Assembly (NCBI GenBank): GCA_037179515.1
Contig: JAXCGZ010015160.1
Span: 62,001-126,000 of the forward strand
From: Halocaridina rubra
Taxonomy: Eukaryota > Arthropoda > Malacostraca > Decapoda > Atyidae
Direction of reading: 5' to 3'
Length of the DNA: 64,000 nucleotides
Part shown: piece by piece, positions 12,306 through 30,068 of the stretch
Numbering within the stretch: the first letter of the stretch is position 1
Layout: each line of letters opens with the position of its first letter
The notes under the pieces: model-generated
Told to the model about the DNA's origin: nothing
The model's database searches: none
Seen by the model: the letters and a program-made list of their open reading frames with translations, nothing else
Position numbers and translations under genes: made by a program

Positions 12306-13665
12306 AGAAGAATCTGATCCCATGCATTGTACCAGGTACCTATATTATGTCTTCTTGTTTGGTAGGTTGTCTCTATCTAGGAAGTCATGTAGACAAGAAT
12401 TAGTAATTAATCATTGCCTAAATGAGCCAATTCTATTTTAATATACTAGATATTTTGATAGTGAATGCTTATTTGCTTGCTTAAAGTGTTAATAAACTGT
12501 TTGTCATAAAATCCTCTGTTATGGGTTATACGAGAAAATAATAGACATTAGTATTTATCGGCTGTAAAATTTCGAGTTAATAGTAGTTTTTTTATTAGTT
12601 AGGGAAATTCTAACAACTTTGACAAAAAGAAAAAGTAAGCAGAATTTGTAGTTCTCTTTGTAGGTAGAATCCTTTAGTGACATCTTCATTTGACAGAAAT
12701 ATGTACAATATGTAGTGCAATTAGAAAACTGTTGGGTGCTGTACAGTAGTTTTTTGTGTTAGGCAAAATTCAGACTGTAGAATATAGGAAAATCCACTGC
12801 TGTATATATTTGAAAAGTACTCCATTTCTGTCAGTTCACCATATTCTCCTACATGCTATCCATTCAGAAAATATCAGAAATGTGAACATTTTCCCAAATC
12901 ACCTCAGGGCCTTCTATACCACTGTTATCAACATTCACTGGCATATACAGTACAATGAATTGATCAGGTACCCTTAGCAAAATATAGAAGAATCTGATCC
13001 CATGCATTGTACCAGGTACCTATATTATGTCTTCTTGTTTGGTAGGTTTTCTCTATCTAGGAAGTCATGTAGACAAGAATTAGTAATTAATCATTGCCTA
13101 AATGAGCCAATTCTATTTTAATATACTAGATATTTTGATAGTGAATGCTTATTTGCTTGCTTAAAGTGTTAATAAACTGTTTGTCATAAAATCCTCTATT
13201 ATGGGTTATACGAGAAAATACTATACATTAGTATTTATCGGCTGTAAAATTTCGAGTTAATAGTAGTTTTTTTATTAGTTAGGGAAATTCTAACAACTTT
13301 GACAAAAAGAAAAAGTAAGCAGAATTTGTAGTTCTCTTTGTAGGTAGAATCCTTTAGTGACATCTTCATTTGACAGAAATATGTACAATATGTAGTGCAA
13401 TTAGAAAACTGTTGGGTGCTGTACAGTAGTTTTTTGTGTTAGGCAAAATTCAGATTGTAGAATATAGGAAAATCCACTGCTGTATATATTTGAAAAGTAC
13501 TCCATTTCTGTCAGTTCACCATATTCTCCTACATGCTATCCATTCAGAAAATATCAGAAATGTGAACATTTTCCCAAATCACCTCAGGGCCTTCTATACC
13601 ACTGTTATCAACATTCACTGGCATATACAGTACAATGAATTGATCAGGTACCCTTAGCAAAATAT
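12306..13665 (+). repeat. 680-bp tandem duplication
   Basis: Two head-to-tail copies (12306-12985 and 12986-13665) begin AGAAGAATCTGATCCCATGC. They differ at only a handful of positions, such as GGTTGTCTC/GGTTTTCTC, CTCTGTTAT/CTCTATTAT and CAGACTG/CAGATTG. No transposon end is visible at the borders. The identical 73-residue ORFs at 12756 and 13436 result from the duplication and have no recognisable motif. Confidence 0.95.
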
Positions 13666-16600
13666 ATCTTACTTCCATTTCAAGTAATGTAAATGGGACT
13701 CCCAAAATGACTGGCAGAGTAATTAAATCCTGGATAATGTAATAACCTACTTCCGTGGAAATATAAGAGCATATTTCACCATTACTGTAAAATAGTGGTT
13801 TTGCAGATAAAGAAATTGCTCCTATATGTGGCTAGGTTTTGGTTAAGGGATAGGGGTATGATTATTATCCTTTATTAAGATTTTCTCTTTGATATGTAAC
13901 TTCTAGACCATTTCGTTGTATAATATTTGTATAGATGGAATGGAAAGCTAGATCCTAACAGAGATGATGGCTTAGATGCAATGGAATGTCTTTTCTAGCA
14001 GGCTGCATGCTTTGTTAAGTCATTGGTGTACTGCCTTTTAGAAGCTTGCTCTAAGTTGATACTAGTAATGTTTATTTTATGGCCATTATTATTATTAGTT
14101 TTTATTAAATTTATTAAATAGTCCTCTGGGGAGTGAGATCGTAGATATGCTTAAATGATAGGTTCTTAGATTCCTTAAAGGATACTCCTAATGATTTCTT
14201 CAAGGCCAGGTTAGCATGACATCAGAGATGTCACTGGTATTCATCTGTCTCAGAAACTTTCTCACCAACTATTTGTTTTTGCCATCATGTATCAGCAACT
14301 TTGTAGGAAGTATGTCAACTTAATAAGAAGGCAGGCGTAAGAATTTGGTTAAACATAGTGCATTCAGGGCTTTTTAATTTCATTTACTTTTTAGTCCTGG
14401 TGTGTTATTTAACCCATTCTATTACATAGTTTTTAAGGAATTCTTTGAGGTTATTCTGATTCGCTGAAAATTGCATTACCAAATCCATTCAAAATCCTAA
14501 TCTTTTTTGAATTATTAGTATTGTCTATTTATTCATGCCGTCTTCTCCCTTGGGACTCGATATTAGCCTCATATTTTTTAATTTAAGAATGATGTAGTTG
14601 CCCCCAAGTATGTGTTTTTCTCTGGCTTATTGCATCAAAAGCTTTTAGCATATATTAAGGATTTGAGGAATTATTCAAAGCATCTTGAATTGCGGTTATC
14701 ACTCCCAGTAGTTTATTATAAACAAGTTTACTTAAGACTAAAGCTCATAATCTACTTATTTTCTGGTCTTTAATTGAAGATTAAAATAGGCAAGTGTGGA
14801 TCAGAGATGATGAAGATCTTTGAACAATTTAGTGACATGTTATAGTTTACTTCCTATGATAATAGGCTTATGTCCAAGTATAGATTATTATTCTTACATA
14901 TGGGGCAGTCCCTCCTTACTTTACCTTCTTAATAGGGTTAAGGCATAGGGCCTAAGCTTTCTTGTTCTAACAGGTAACCTTGATTCTCTTACTGTGTTTT
15001 TCCAGTTTTTTCCTTACTGTAATCTAAAGGTATTAATTTGGATGGAGTTCAGGCAAACTTGGCATCTGTTTCCCGCCATATTTGCTAAGGCCATGGAATG
15101 CACTTATACAGTCGTATTTTACAAATGGCATTGCTTTTAATTATTTCAGGATTGTCCAGCATGGTAACTGTTTCTCTTGTGCTGCTCAGTTATTATGTTT
15201 ACTACCAAGTCTTGTCATCTTGGCCCGAATAATATGCCTTGCCTTAAGAGACAGATCTATGTGTCTTCTGTCTCAATTATTCTATATATACTTTTTTCCT
15301 TAAGTGTATTATTATTATTATTATTTTCCTTGGCTCATATATTGTAATTAAAAAAAAAAGGGAATTCTTGCATCCATTCCTGGAAAAAAAAATTTGTGGA
15401 AGACGGAAAGCTTATTAGCTATTGTTATAATAATGTGATGTGCTATATATGACATCTCAGTTGAATCCCTCTAAATCATAGTTAATTTAATTGGTCTTTA
15501 AACCAAAACTTTTCTATGGTCATTTCCTATTTTGAGCATTTGTGGTCTGCAAATGGCTTATCATATTGGTCATTTTGATGCTTTCACGCTTTTCAATCTG
15601 GTTTTCATGAACGATATAATTTTTTCAACCATTACTTTTCATGTAGCCTGAGATACCTATTTTTCACGGGCCTCTGTCTGCTTTGAAATATTTTGTATAG
15701 TTTTTCAGTGTTCATACGTTTGCACTTGTCATTAATCATGGGTTGCTATGGCTATCCTGTTGTGTAAGGTCAATTGTGTATACTTAAAGGACTGTTGCCT
15801 TCAAAAGTGCATATATTTCTCTGCCTGTAGTGTACCATTTACTGTTTGCTTCATCTGCTCTGTTCTCTGTTGATAGTGCAGGAGAAGTATTGTGAATTAC
15901 TGTTCAGTGTTTGCTCTTGAACCTTAGTCATAATAATTAAGATTCTGTAATGCCGCCTATATTCATATCATAGTTAGGAAAAACTTAGGATATGGTATAC
16001 TCTAAAACAGCATTTTTGTGGAGATGCAAAAGTACATGTAAAGCTGCAAATTCATGAAATCTAATTTCTTCCTTTCCAAGTCCCTTCAAGCCTTTACTCC
16101 TTTACACTGCCTATCTTATACTTGTGCAAAAAGACCTCAGTAGGATGGTTACTTTAGAAGTGAATATTAGTTTTTTCTGTAAAGGGTACCCAACCTCATA
16201 TAATACAAAGGAATATTTTGGACATTTTCACACCCAGCCTTGAAAGAAACAGTTTTCGGATAAATATTAATATACTGTTCTTCCTGTGAATGCCGGTTTA
16301 CTGAATTTTTCAGTTCATTCACTGGCATTTTCCTATCTTTTGTTGTATATTAGTTAAATAATATTTAATGAATAATAATATCAAAGAAATTCTTGTGTAT
16401 CATATTTCCGTCAAAGTTAAATATATATTTGCTCTTAAAAGACTTGACTAATGCATTTAGTGTGTGAATTGCATTATAAAACAACTGGTAATCCGTCTAT
16501 AAAGCTTACAATTTGTAAATAAACCTTTTAAACTTAAATGTTTATTGTTAATACTTGACAGCCCTTTTATTCCTAAATGAATTCGTTATGGCACAAATGC

Positions 16601-17214
16601 TTCATGAAGAAGGGGATACCAATTTTCAAATAATTGGCAAAATTTTTTGTTCCTTAACATTATCACAGATTCACCCTATAGTTGTATAACAACTTTTGTT
16701 TCACTACAAGAAAATTGGGAGGATGGACAGGAAGTGTGCCATTATTTCCTTTACTTTTTTTAATTCAAGCAAAAGTTTACTGAGTGCCTAAAACTACAAC
16801 AGAAGAACTGACCAAACGGCTTTAACACCCTACTCCTTCCACTCCTCCTCTTTATTCATTTAGTATTGTATTTAAGCCAGAAATATATAAGGAGAAAGCA
16901 ATGCCACTTTCTTGCTCTTGCATCTACATTAGTTGCATTGTGATAATACACAGGGGAAAAAACTTGCATGTTCTTCCTGAGACACACCAGATTGATAGTG
17001 TGCCAACAAGGAATATATAATTTCTTCATATTTAATATTCCAAGTTGTGTTCTTGTGTAAAGACTGTTGTATCTGTAATATGTTTAACATACCAAGTTGC
17101 GTTCTTATTTAAAATTGTTAAGAAGCTAGTGCCTGGTTAAGAATATGAAAAAATATAAGGAACTGACAAAATGCAGCACCATATTACCAAAAATATGCAA
17201 TATGTAAACAGAAG

Positions 17215-17218
<4 letters not shown>
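13666..17218. other. No gene recognised
   Basis: About 3.5 kb of single-copy-looking AT-rich DNA without an ORF above about 75 codons, transposon terminus or long repeat. It could be 3' untranslated or intergenic sequence of the Tudor gene. I see no conserved coding signal. Confidence 0.5.

Positions 17219-17301
<83 letters not shown>
17219..17301. repeat. (TA)n microsatellite at a LINE 3' end
   Basis: About 83 bp of TA, directly abutting the 3' end of a minus-strand LINE fragment that starts GACACTGGGATGGACAAAAA. It may have grown from the LINE tail. Confidence 0.9.
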
Positions 17302-17304
<3 letters not shown>

Positions 17305-17640
17305 CACTGGGATGGACAAAAATTACTGCTTACATCGGTCCTGGACACCAAGAAAACATTGAGACGAGGAAAATTTAGCAGCTTTATGACAAGGAGGAAA
17401 TAAAGAGAATGATAAGCAATAAGAAAAGAACAGTCAAAGAGAAGAAGACCTATAGATATGGCAGAATTAAGCCCTGAGATGATGATATATCAGTTTTAGA
17501 AGGAAGGCAGGTCAAGAGCTAGGAAAGAAAAGGAGTGAAAAAAAAAAGTCCTAGAGTGGAAGTAAAAGGAAAAAAGCAGTCAATGCACTGGCCAATCAGC
17601 GAACTACAAATCTACACAAACAATCAGTTTGACAAAGCAG
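17302..17640 (-). mobile_element. LINE 3'-end fragment (Jockey/CR1-like)
   Basis: Similar along its length to 32684-33010: a GACACTGGGATGG / GACACCGGGACAGG start, AAGAAAACATT, CCCTGAGAT and GCAGTC...CTGGCCAATC. Minus-strand translation gives a remnant of the RT C-terminal tail (SLIGQCIDCFF compared with SRIGQYSDCFF at 32970). Most of the element is missing. Confidence 0.65.
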
Positions 17641-18325
17641 TATTAATACTGGTAATTACGATACGGGTTTTGAAATGTATTTTTCTCAGCTCTAGAAGTC
17701 CATTTTCAAAAGTATTGTTACTATATTCTGTGTATTACTTTATATTACTGGTGTCTTCTTAATAAAAACACTGGGTATGCAGGTTTCACATGATTAAAAT
17801 TTTTCATATTTCATGAAAAACAGTACTTTGATCAGTTGTAAAGTTTGGAAGCTGCCTTAGACAATTCAGCATATCCCTAGTGATGTCAAGGACCTTTGGA
17901 AAAATTTTGCTGTCTGTCAACCAAACTAAAGTATATCCAATGCCATGTTTATTTGCAATTTTTTTTTTTTATTAAAATATGCTGGTATTTTAATTACAAC
18001 TGCACTCAGTTTCTCTGTCACTTTAGAATTTCTTATTATGGAAAGGCTGCCAAGGTGTTTGTATGGTGGCAAAACTAAAGTTGTGCTAATCCATAGTTTC
18101 ATTGCAAAAAGCAACCAAACTTTTCTGATGGTTTTATTTGCAACTCACCAAGTTTTTTTTTTTTTAAGTATGTAATACCATCGCTTTTATCCTTTGTCGT
18201 CGTACAGAATAATAAGCGACAAGCAGGAGACATCCAAAGTAGAGCAATACTCATAAGCGAATGAGCTTGGCAGCTGTGCTGGAAGTATTGAAGCTACTTT
18301 TTCCAGAATAAAATAAAGTCAGATA
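17641..18325. other. No gene recognised
   Basis: Mixed AT-rich sequence between two LINE copies. No ORF here carries a recognisable motif. Confidence 0.45.
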
Positions 18326-18364
18326 CGTTCCTATTAGACCTTGAATGTGCGCGTATGCATTGTT

Positions 18365-20846
18365 CTATAGTGGAGCAAATGAGGAAGGGAGGCATGGTGT
18401 AGGAATAATACTATTCAAAGACCTGAAGGAAAGCTTACTTGGTGTGAATAGAAAGTGACAGAATTATGAGTTTAAAGCCGAGACTGGGAGAAACATTAGT
18501 CAATGTGGTATGTGCCTATGCCCCACAAACTGGTTGTACAGCGGAGGAGAAGGATGTATTTTTGGAGGAGATGGACCCGGAGCTTAGAACAATTCCTATA
18601 AGGGAGAGGGTAATTTTGGGAGATCTAAATGGCCACTTGGGAAGTGGGAGGGCTGGAATAGGTAGAGTTCATGGGGGCTGGGGGTGGGCGAGAGAAATTA
18701 CGGGGGAAAAAGAGTGATTGATTTTACAGTGGCAGTTGATCTGGAATTGGTCAACACATTCTTTGAAAAAGAGGAAAACAGATTGATTACATACAGTAGT
18801 GGTGGAAGGGAGAGCCAGATAGATTTATTGCTGTGTAGGAAAGACCATCTGAAGGAGATTAGCAACTGTAAAGTAATAAATGGGGAGAGTATAGCAGTGC
18901 AACATAGGATAGTAGTAACTGATTGCAGGCTCAGAAAATGTAGGAAAAGTAAGAAGCCGAGGATGGATCCAAAGATAAAGTGGTGGAGGTTGAAAGATGC
19001 AGAGCTGAGAGCTATGTCTTAGGGAAGAGTGTTGGAAGCGATAAGGTTGCATGAGGATGTACAAGAATGGCGTACAGAGAATAGTAAGGTGATTTTGAGG
19101 GTTGGTGAGGAGGTACTTGAAAAGTCATCAGGAAGGAAATCCCCAAATGATAAAGAGTCATGGTGGTGGAATGAGGAGGTGCAAGAATGGGTGAAGAACA
19201 AGAAAAGCTAAGAAAAAGGCAGATTTATCAGGCCTGGAGCAGGATAAAGAAGAGTACAAGCAGGCAAAGAAGGAGGCAAGGAGAGCAGTAGCAAAAGCAA
19301 AGGCAGAGAAATTGAATGAAGTCTATGAAGAGCTGGAAACACCAGAAGGAGAGAAGAAAATATGGCGAATTGCCAAGGCCCGAAATGCTGCAACCAAGGA
19401 CTTGACCCAAGTAAGACAAATAAAGGATAACCATGCAGTAGTTCTATCAGAAGAGGATGAAATAAAAAGCAGATGGGAAACTTATTTTGAAGGATTACTA
19501 AATGAAGAGAACCCAAGAGCAGTAATTGAAGATGGACTTCCAAATGAAGCAGTTACAACAACAGTGGCTAGAAGAGAGGTAGAGCGGGCAGTAAGGAAAA
19601 TGAAAAATGGAAAGGCAGCAGGACCTGAAAAGCTGCCAGGGGAGGTATGGAAGAGTCTTGGAGAGGAAGGCATAGATATCTTGTGGGACTTAATGCAAAA
19701 GATCTTTAGTCAGGAAAAGATACCAGAAGAGTGGAGAGGAAGCCTAATCATCCCAATATATAAAGGGAAGGGAGACATTCAGGGGTGTGGAAACTACAGA
19801 GGTATAAAGTTGTTAAGTCATACTATGAAGATATGGGAGAAGATCACAGAGAGGATACTCAGAGAGGTAACGACAATTGGAGATGAACAGTTTGGCTTCA
19901 TGCCTGGAAGAGGGACAGTGGATGCCATATTTGCCTTGAGACAAATGATGGAAAAGCATCTTTATTGACATGGAAAAGGCATATGATCGAGTACCACGTC
20001 AAGAGGTGTGGAGGTGTATTAGAGAAAAGGGAGTCCCCGCGAAATATGTAAGAATCATCCAAGATATGTATGAGAGGGCAGAGGCAAATGTTAAGAGCAG
20101 TGTGGGCTTGACGAAAAGTCTCTCAGTAAATGTTGGTCTGCATCAAGGGTCTGCTTTGAGTCCATATCTATTTGATCTGGTCTTGGATGTAGTAACCCAG
20201 GGTATTAGAGATCAGTCTCCATGGTGTATGCTCTTTGCAGATGACATTGTACTGTGTAGCAACAGACGAGAGGTACTGGAGGAGAAGCTTGAGGAGCGAA
20301 GAAGAGTGATGGAGGATAGAGGACTGAAAATCAGTAGGAATAACACAGAGTACTAGAGGTTGAGAGATGATGAGGATGGGGAGGTCAATTTGCAGGGGGA
20401 GGTGTTGAAAAAGAGTTGAAAAGTTCAAATATTTGGAATCAACAGTAACAGAGGATGGTGACCTAGGGTCAGAAATAACCCACAGAATACAAGCAGGATG
20501 GAATAATTGGAAGAAAGTGTCTGGGGTGCTGTGCGACAGGAGAATAGGGATTAAGTTGAGGGGTAAAGTGCACAAGACAGTTGTGAGACCTGCGATGATG
20601 TATGGAGCAGAGACATGGGCAATAAAGAAGACGCAAGAGAAAAAACTGGATGTGGCAGAGATGAGGATGTTGAGATGGATGTGTGGGGTGACAAGAAGCG
20701 ATAAGATCAGAAACGAGGTAATTAGAGGTACCTCAAAAGTTAGAGAAATATCAGATAAGATACAAGAAAGTAGATTAAGATGGTATTGTCATGTCGTTAG
20801 AAGGGATGAACAGTATGTTGGGAGGAGAGTGATGGAAATGGATATA
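18365..20846 (+). pseudogene. RTE endonuclease-reverse transcriptase, frameshifted
   Basis: Domains in order: partial AP endonuclease (VVCAYAPQTGC near 18505, VILGDLNGHLG near 18610), a coiled linker, then reverse transcriptase. RT landmarks are KNGKAAGPEKLPGEVW (19600-19650), the FGFMPGRGTVDAIFALRQM block (19890-19950), MEKAYDRVPRQEVW (19970), LHQGSALSPYLF (20140) and the catalytic FADDIVLC (20235). The C-terminal KTVVRPAMMYGAETWAIKK block near 20580 is typical of RTE/BovB-like elements. Breaks include a frameshift near 18455, an in-frame stop at 19021, a deletion with frameshift near 19960 (copy 2 keeps about 11 extra residues there) and frame changes near 20356-20430. The functional protein would nick DNA and prime reverse transcription; this copy is dead. 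Confidence 0.85.
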
Positions 20847-21924
<1,078 letters not shown>

Positions 21925-22110
21925 TACAGGGTAGGAGAAGGAGGGGGAGACCAAAGCGTAGGTGGATGGATTGCATCAATGACGACCTGAGGTCTTAAGG
22001 TTTGTTGGGTGATGAGGTATGGGACAGAAAGAAATGGAGAAAACTGGCCAGAAACATCGACCCCACATAAAAGTGGGAAAAGATAAAGACAAAGAAGAAG
22101 ATACTATGGC

Positions 22111-25645
<3,535 letters not shown>

Positions 25646-25954
25646 TGGTACAAAATTCCTTCCCAAGATTTTGTTCAGCAGCCACAGATAGTTGATAAGT
25701 TTCTAAATTACTGAAATACCATTATGTTTTAAGCAACTTATTATGGTAAAATACCATATATACAAAATAGTAATATAGCATCAAAATAAGTATTATAAAT
25801 CTTTTCGTTACAAATAGTGACTCTATTATATTTAGCTTAAGTGGATATTCGTTGCAGTCATTAAATGCTCTTATCACTAAATTATCAATCTCACCAGATT
25901 TTCATCACTATTTATAATTATTAGTATATATTAGAGACTAAGGGGATTGATATC

Positions 25955-26322
25955 TATGGTGAGTGGATTGTCAGAGTGGTCAAGGTGATTAGAAGTAATG
26001 AGGTGTCATTAGTGTGGTGAGTGGATTGTTAGGGTGGTTAAGGTGATTAGGAAAAGATAATGAGGTGGTGATGAAGTGGAGGATGTGATTAGAAATCAAT
26101 GAGGTGTAGTTAGTGTGGAAAGACAGAAGAGCATCAGTGACCATTGAGACGCCGTGCTGCTACTTCGTTGCTTTTCTGTGTCGGTGTGAGGGGCCCTTTG
26201 CTGTTGTTGGTTGTCAGCTGCTGTCTTTGGTTGCTGTCTGAGGTGTTGGCGAGCTAGTGAAGTTTTTCCTTTTTGTGATATGCCATCAACCGGATTTTGA
26301 GATGAGTTACTTTATAACCACA
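25955..26322 (+). repeat. 5' LTR
   Basis: Starts TATGGTGAGTGG (the 3' copy starts TGTGGTGAGTGG) and ends ACCACA. Inside, a GTGAGTGGATTGT...GGTTAAGGTGATTAG segment is duplicated in tandem, followed by a conserved GTGAGGGGCCCTTTGCTGTT block. Confidence 0.88.
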
Positions 26323-26342
26323 AGCTATCTAGGCTCTAAAAA

Positions 26343-26878
26343 ATGTCGAATTTGAAGCTAAGTGATGTGAGATAGCTTGACGGCTCGGGAAGTGTTGTGG
26401 AGAGGCTCGAAAAATTGGAATTGATTGCAAAGTTTTAGAAGATTTGGCAGTGGTGTTGCCTATGTTTTTAGAGGGTAGTGCACTTGCTGTATACAGCGTG
26501 TTGAGTACTAAGGCAAAGAGCAACTACGATGCAATTAAAAAGGCTCTGTTGAAGGCATTCACTACAAACCCTTTCCATGCTTATGAATCGTTTTCAAGGA
26601 AAGTATGGCATGATGAGCCAGTCGATGTTTATTTGACTGATCTGCGTAAATTGACTCGCCTAGCTGGTGTTGAATCAGACAGTCTGCTGTTGAGGGCATT
26701 TGTTGTTGGTCTCCCTGGTCCCATATCTAAGGAATCGAGAGCTATGGCAAACGTTGGTTCTAGCCATTTGTCAGTCGTAGTTGATAGAGCAAGGGCTTTG
26801 ATGTCTGAGTTTGTTAAACGTCCAGTTGTTGCTATTGCCTGTGGGGCTGCTCTAGTTTCCCTGAGTCAGGGAAACTAG
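26343..26878 (+). pseudogene. LTR element gag, broken
   Basis: Reading from the ATG at 26343 gives MSNLKLSDVR, stop, LDGSGSVVERLEKLELIAK, stop, then a frame change into MAVVLPMFLEGSALAVYSVL (26444). The following region, with YDAIKKALLKAFTTNPFHAY and VYLTDLRKLTRLAG, has the helical plan of a retrotransposon capsid. The open part ends at 26878. No zinc knuckle is visible. The family role is to package the element RNA. Confidence 0.65.
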
Positions 26879-26889
26879 AGGGGAGGAAC

Positions 26890-29680
26890 TTTTATGCCGG
26901 AAGTTCTATTGGCGCTACCTGTTGTCGACGCAGTTGTGGAGTTGAGAAGTGTCAGAGCTCTCATCAACACAGGGTGTTCACGCTTAGTGTTGGCCCAATG
27001 AATGTGTGGCGTACGGGGTGCAGTAGATTCGGTGAGAGCCATTAATGGTGATGATGTTCATAGTGTTGGGTCTTCCGTGGTGACTGTCAATGTTGATGGA
27101 GCGGCTGTTGTGGTGGATTGTGTGGTCGTGGAGACACTGGTGGATGGCACTGATGCGGTTTTGGGGGTGGACCTTATCAAGAAGCTGGGTGGCCTTGAAT
27201 TTTGCATTGAAATGGGGGGATTTCTGTCTGATGGGATTATTCCAGCTCCAGTTAGTAATGTTGCCATCACTGCTGGTGTGGATGATGGCACTGTTATCGA
27301 AGACAGTGATTTTGTGGCCAAATATGATGGAAGGTGGTGGATTGTTAAATGGTGTTGGAGAAAAAATTGCCAACCACCCGTTTCAAACACAGTGCAATGT
27401 TACAAGCTTTCAACATAGAATTGGAGAGTTGGGTTTCCAAGGGATGGTTGGTAAGGAGTAAGGATCAATAAAACAGGCAGGGAATTATTCCTTTAATGGC
27501 TGTTACGCAGCTAAACAAGGACAAGGTATGTCCTGTCTTAGATTTCCGATAGCTGAATGGATTCGTTGAGAATCATTTGGGTGTGGATGTGTCAGTGTGT
27601 GCTGAGACGGTTCGGCGTTGGAGATGTTTACCTGAGCCCCTCAGAGAGTCGACTTGAGAGCGACCTATCTTCAAATTCATGTTGATGAGTCTTTGTGGAG
27701 CTATCAAAGTGAGGTTCATGATGGTGTTGTTTACAACCTCACTCGACTGGGCTTCGGGTTGAACTGCGCACCCAAAATAATGCCTAAAATCTGGCAAACT
27801 GTCTTGGCTCAGGATGATCGGATAAGAGATGGCACAAACAGTTACATTGATGACATAATCGTCAATGAGAATGTTGTGTCTTTCTGAGGTAGTGAATCAC
27901 TTTTCCAAGTTTGGTTTAAAGACTAATTCTACTGAAGAGTTGGAGGGAGGTCAAGTTCTGGGGTTGTTGCTGCCAAGAAACAGTGAGGGAGCGTTGGAGT
28001 TCCTTCGCAGAAACAAGATTCCTAGCTTGGCTGATCTCGAAAGTGTTGACAAAGAGGCAGTTATTCTCGTTGCGTGGCCAGTTGGTTGAGCAATATCCTG
28101 TGTGCAATACGAGTTGCTTGCAGCTATGTGGAACGCCAGAGTGAAGGTGACCGTTTGGATGATGGTGTTGGTGATAAAGTATGTCGTTTGCTGAAGGGCA
28201 TTGTGGAGAGGGTGATGGTTGATGATCCTGTGAGGAGACTGTTCCATGTTGATAGTTTTGGAAGAGGTTGAGTCTGGTGCAGAGCAAGCAGTCTTGCATT
28301 TGGAGTGGCAGTTGAAATTGGTGGCAAGCTTATCAAGGATGCAGCGTGGCTGAGGGAAAAGGACGATCATGGCCAAATAAATATTGCCGAGCTGGAAGCT
28401 GCCGTCAGGGGTGTGACTCTTGCTTTGAAGTGGAACTTGGGGACTATTGAAGTGATGACTGATTCTGTGACTGTCAAGCGGTGGTTGGAGTCTGTTGAAA
28501 ATTATAGGATCAAAATTAGTGGGATGTCTGAGGTTTTAGTTTGGAGGCGCTTGTTGTTGTTTCGGGACTTGGTCAGGGAGCTTCAATTGGACCTCACAGT
28601 GACCTACGTTGCTTCTGAGAGGAACAGAGCGAACTCACTGGCGCAGGTTCCCAGAGCTTGGATGACCAATTCGAGAAATTTGTCGGATGCTGGTTTAAAG
28701 CACGTTTGCGCAACGATGGTAAAGGACTCCCATGATAACCATCATATTCGTGTGGAGAGATTGTTTTATTTGGCGAGGATGGTAGATCCTGAGGTCAATA
28801 AAAAGGTCAGATCTGTTGTGCATTCTTGTGTCCAGTGCCAGTCTATTGATCCTGCACCTACTGGGCATGAGCCTGGGTGTTTGAGTGTCCTGGAGAAGTT
28901 GGAGTCATATCGCGTTGGATGTTACACATTATGAGGGGAGGTGTTATTTGACATTGGTAGATTGCGGGCCAAGTCGATCTACAATTTTGAGGGAGGTGAA
29001 ATTGGAGAACTCAGCAAACATTGGCTTCCACATGGAGCAAGTTTTTCAAGAAACAGGCCCCCCACGCAAAGTGTTGATGGACAATAGTACTGCCTTTCGA
29101 TCACTGAGGGTTGCTGAGGTCTGCGAGAAGTGGAATGTGACAAGAAGATACCGTGCAGTACACAGACCATAGGGCAACAGTATAGTGGAACGAGTGCACC
29201 GGACCAACAAGAGCCTAGCAAGGCGAAGCGGGAAGTCTCCACCAAAAATAGCCTTTTGGTACAACTTGGCTGCGAGGGATGAATCTAGTGATGGGACTGC
29301 CCCTTGTCAGATCCTCCAAGGGTATCAGTGGCATCACCATGACCAGATTCGACCTGCTACCCATGAAGAAGAGTTGGGAGATTGTGATTTTCGGGTTGGC
29401 GACAATGTGTGCGTGAAACCCTCCAACAACTGATGCACATCTTGGTGGCAGGAGGGGAGGGTTTCATGGGTCGTGTCGAGGAACAATGATGAGATAGACG
29501 GAGTGCCTCGACATGTGTTGGACATTCGTCATTTGTTCGCGGATCAGGATGAGAGCAGTGGGGATAAATATGACACTGTATTGAGTGAGGAGTCACCCAC
29601 ATTAGCAGTGATGCCACAGCCTAGGAGGTCCAACAGGGTTAGGCAGCCTCCAGTCTGGCATCAGATTTATCAGATGTGAT
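26890..29680 (+). pseudogene. LTR element pol (protease-RT-RNase H-integrase), broken
   Basis: Protease: VRALINTGCSRLVLAQ near 26955, where the catalytic DTG/DSG reads NTG. Reverse transcriptase: PVLDFR(stop)LN near 27535, LTRLGFGLNCAPKIM near 27750 and the catalytic SYIDDIIV near 27845. RNase H: FGVAVEIGGKLIKDAAW near 28305, INIAELEAAVRGVTLAL and VMTDSVTVKRWL. The aspartate normally found in the preceding WCDASSLA-type motif reads WCRASSLA. Integrase: zinc-binding VVHSCVQCQS (28815), then LDVTHYEGRCYLTLVDCG (28915), LMDNSTAF (29080) and NSIVERVHR (29175), giving the D, D and E of the core. Stops at 26999, 27550, 28926, 29170 and elsewhere break the frame. Confidence 0.82.
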
Positions 29681-29698
29681 CTTGAGATCAGGAGGGGA

Positions 29699-30057
29699 TG
29701 TGGTGAGTGGATTGTTATAGTGGTTAAGGTGATTAGAAGTTATGAGGTGTTGTTAGTGTGGTGAGTGGATTGTTAGAGTGGTTAAGGTGATTAGGAAAAG
29801 ATAATGAAGTGGAGAAGGTGATTAGAGGTTAATGAGGTGTAGTTAGTGATGAAAGACAAGTCAGGAGAAGTGCATCAGTGACCAATGAGACACCATGTTG
29901 CTAGTTTGTTGTTTTTCTGTGTCGGTGTGAGGGGCCCTTTGCTGTTGCTGGTTGTCAGCTGCCGTCTTTGGTTGCTGTTTGAGGTGAGCTAGCGAAGTTT
30001 TTTCTTTTTGTGACGTCCTCTCAACCAGCTTTTGAGATGGGTTACTTTTTAACCACA
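29699..30057 (+). repeat. 3' LTR
   Basis: Starts TGTGGTGAGTGG and ends AACCACA. Compared with the 5' LTR it has scattered substitutions and several short indels, which points to an old insertion. It is followed by the target duplication ATATC. Confidence 0.88.
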
Positions 30058-30068
30058 ATATCCCTTAG

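Larger units (their letters stand above)
25950..30062 (+). mobile_element. Ty3/gypsy-like LTR retrotransposon with 5-bp target duplication
   Basis: Two related LTRs (25955-26322 and 29699-30057) bracket gag, protease, reverse transcriptase, RNase H and integrase, in that order, all on the plus strand. ATATC occurs directly before the 5' LTR (25950-25954) and directly after the 3' LTR (30058-30062), a 5-bp target duplication. A purine tract (CAGGAGGGGA) precedes the 3' LTR. Integrase placed after RNase H fits Ty3/gypsy rather than copia. Many in-frame stops and LTR differences show an old, inactive copy. It lies antisense to the metallophosphoesterase gene, in that gene's 3' untranslated region. 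Confidence 0.88.

Noticed and set aside
12756..12977. 73-residue ORF repeated at 13436-13657
   Set aside because: Its repetition is due to the 680-bp tandem duplication, so it is not evidence of conservation. The sequence has no domain.
19208..19543. Minus-strand leucine-rich ORFs opposite the RTE coding region
   Set aside because: They are antisense shadows of the reverse transcriptase linker on the plus strand.
26984..27461. Several overlapping ORFs on both strands of the LTR element
   Set aside because: Only the plus-strand protease to RT reading makes sense against retroelement motifs. The others are shadows in GC-richer sequence.
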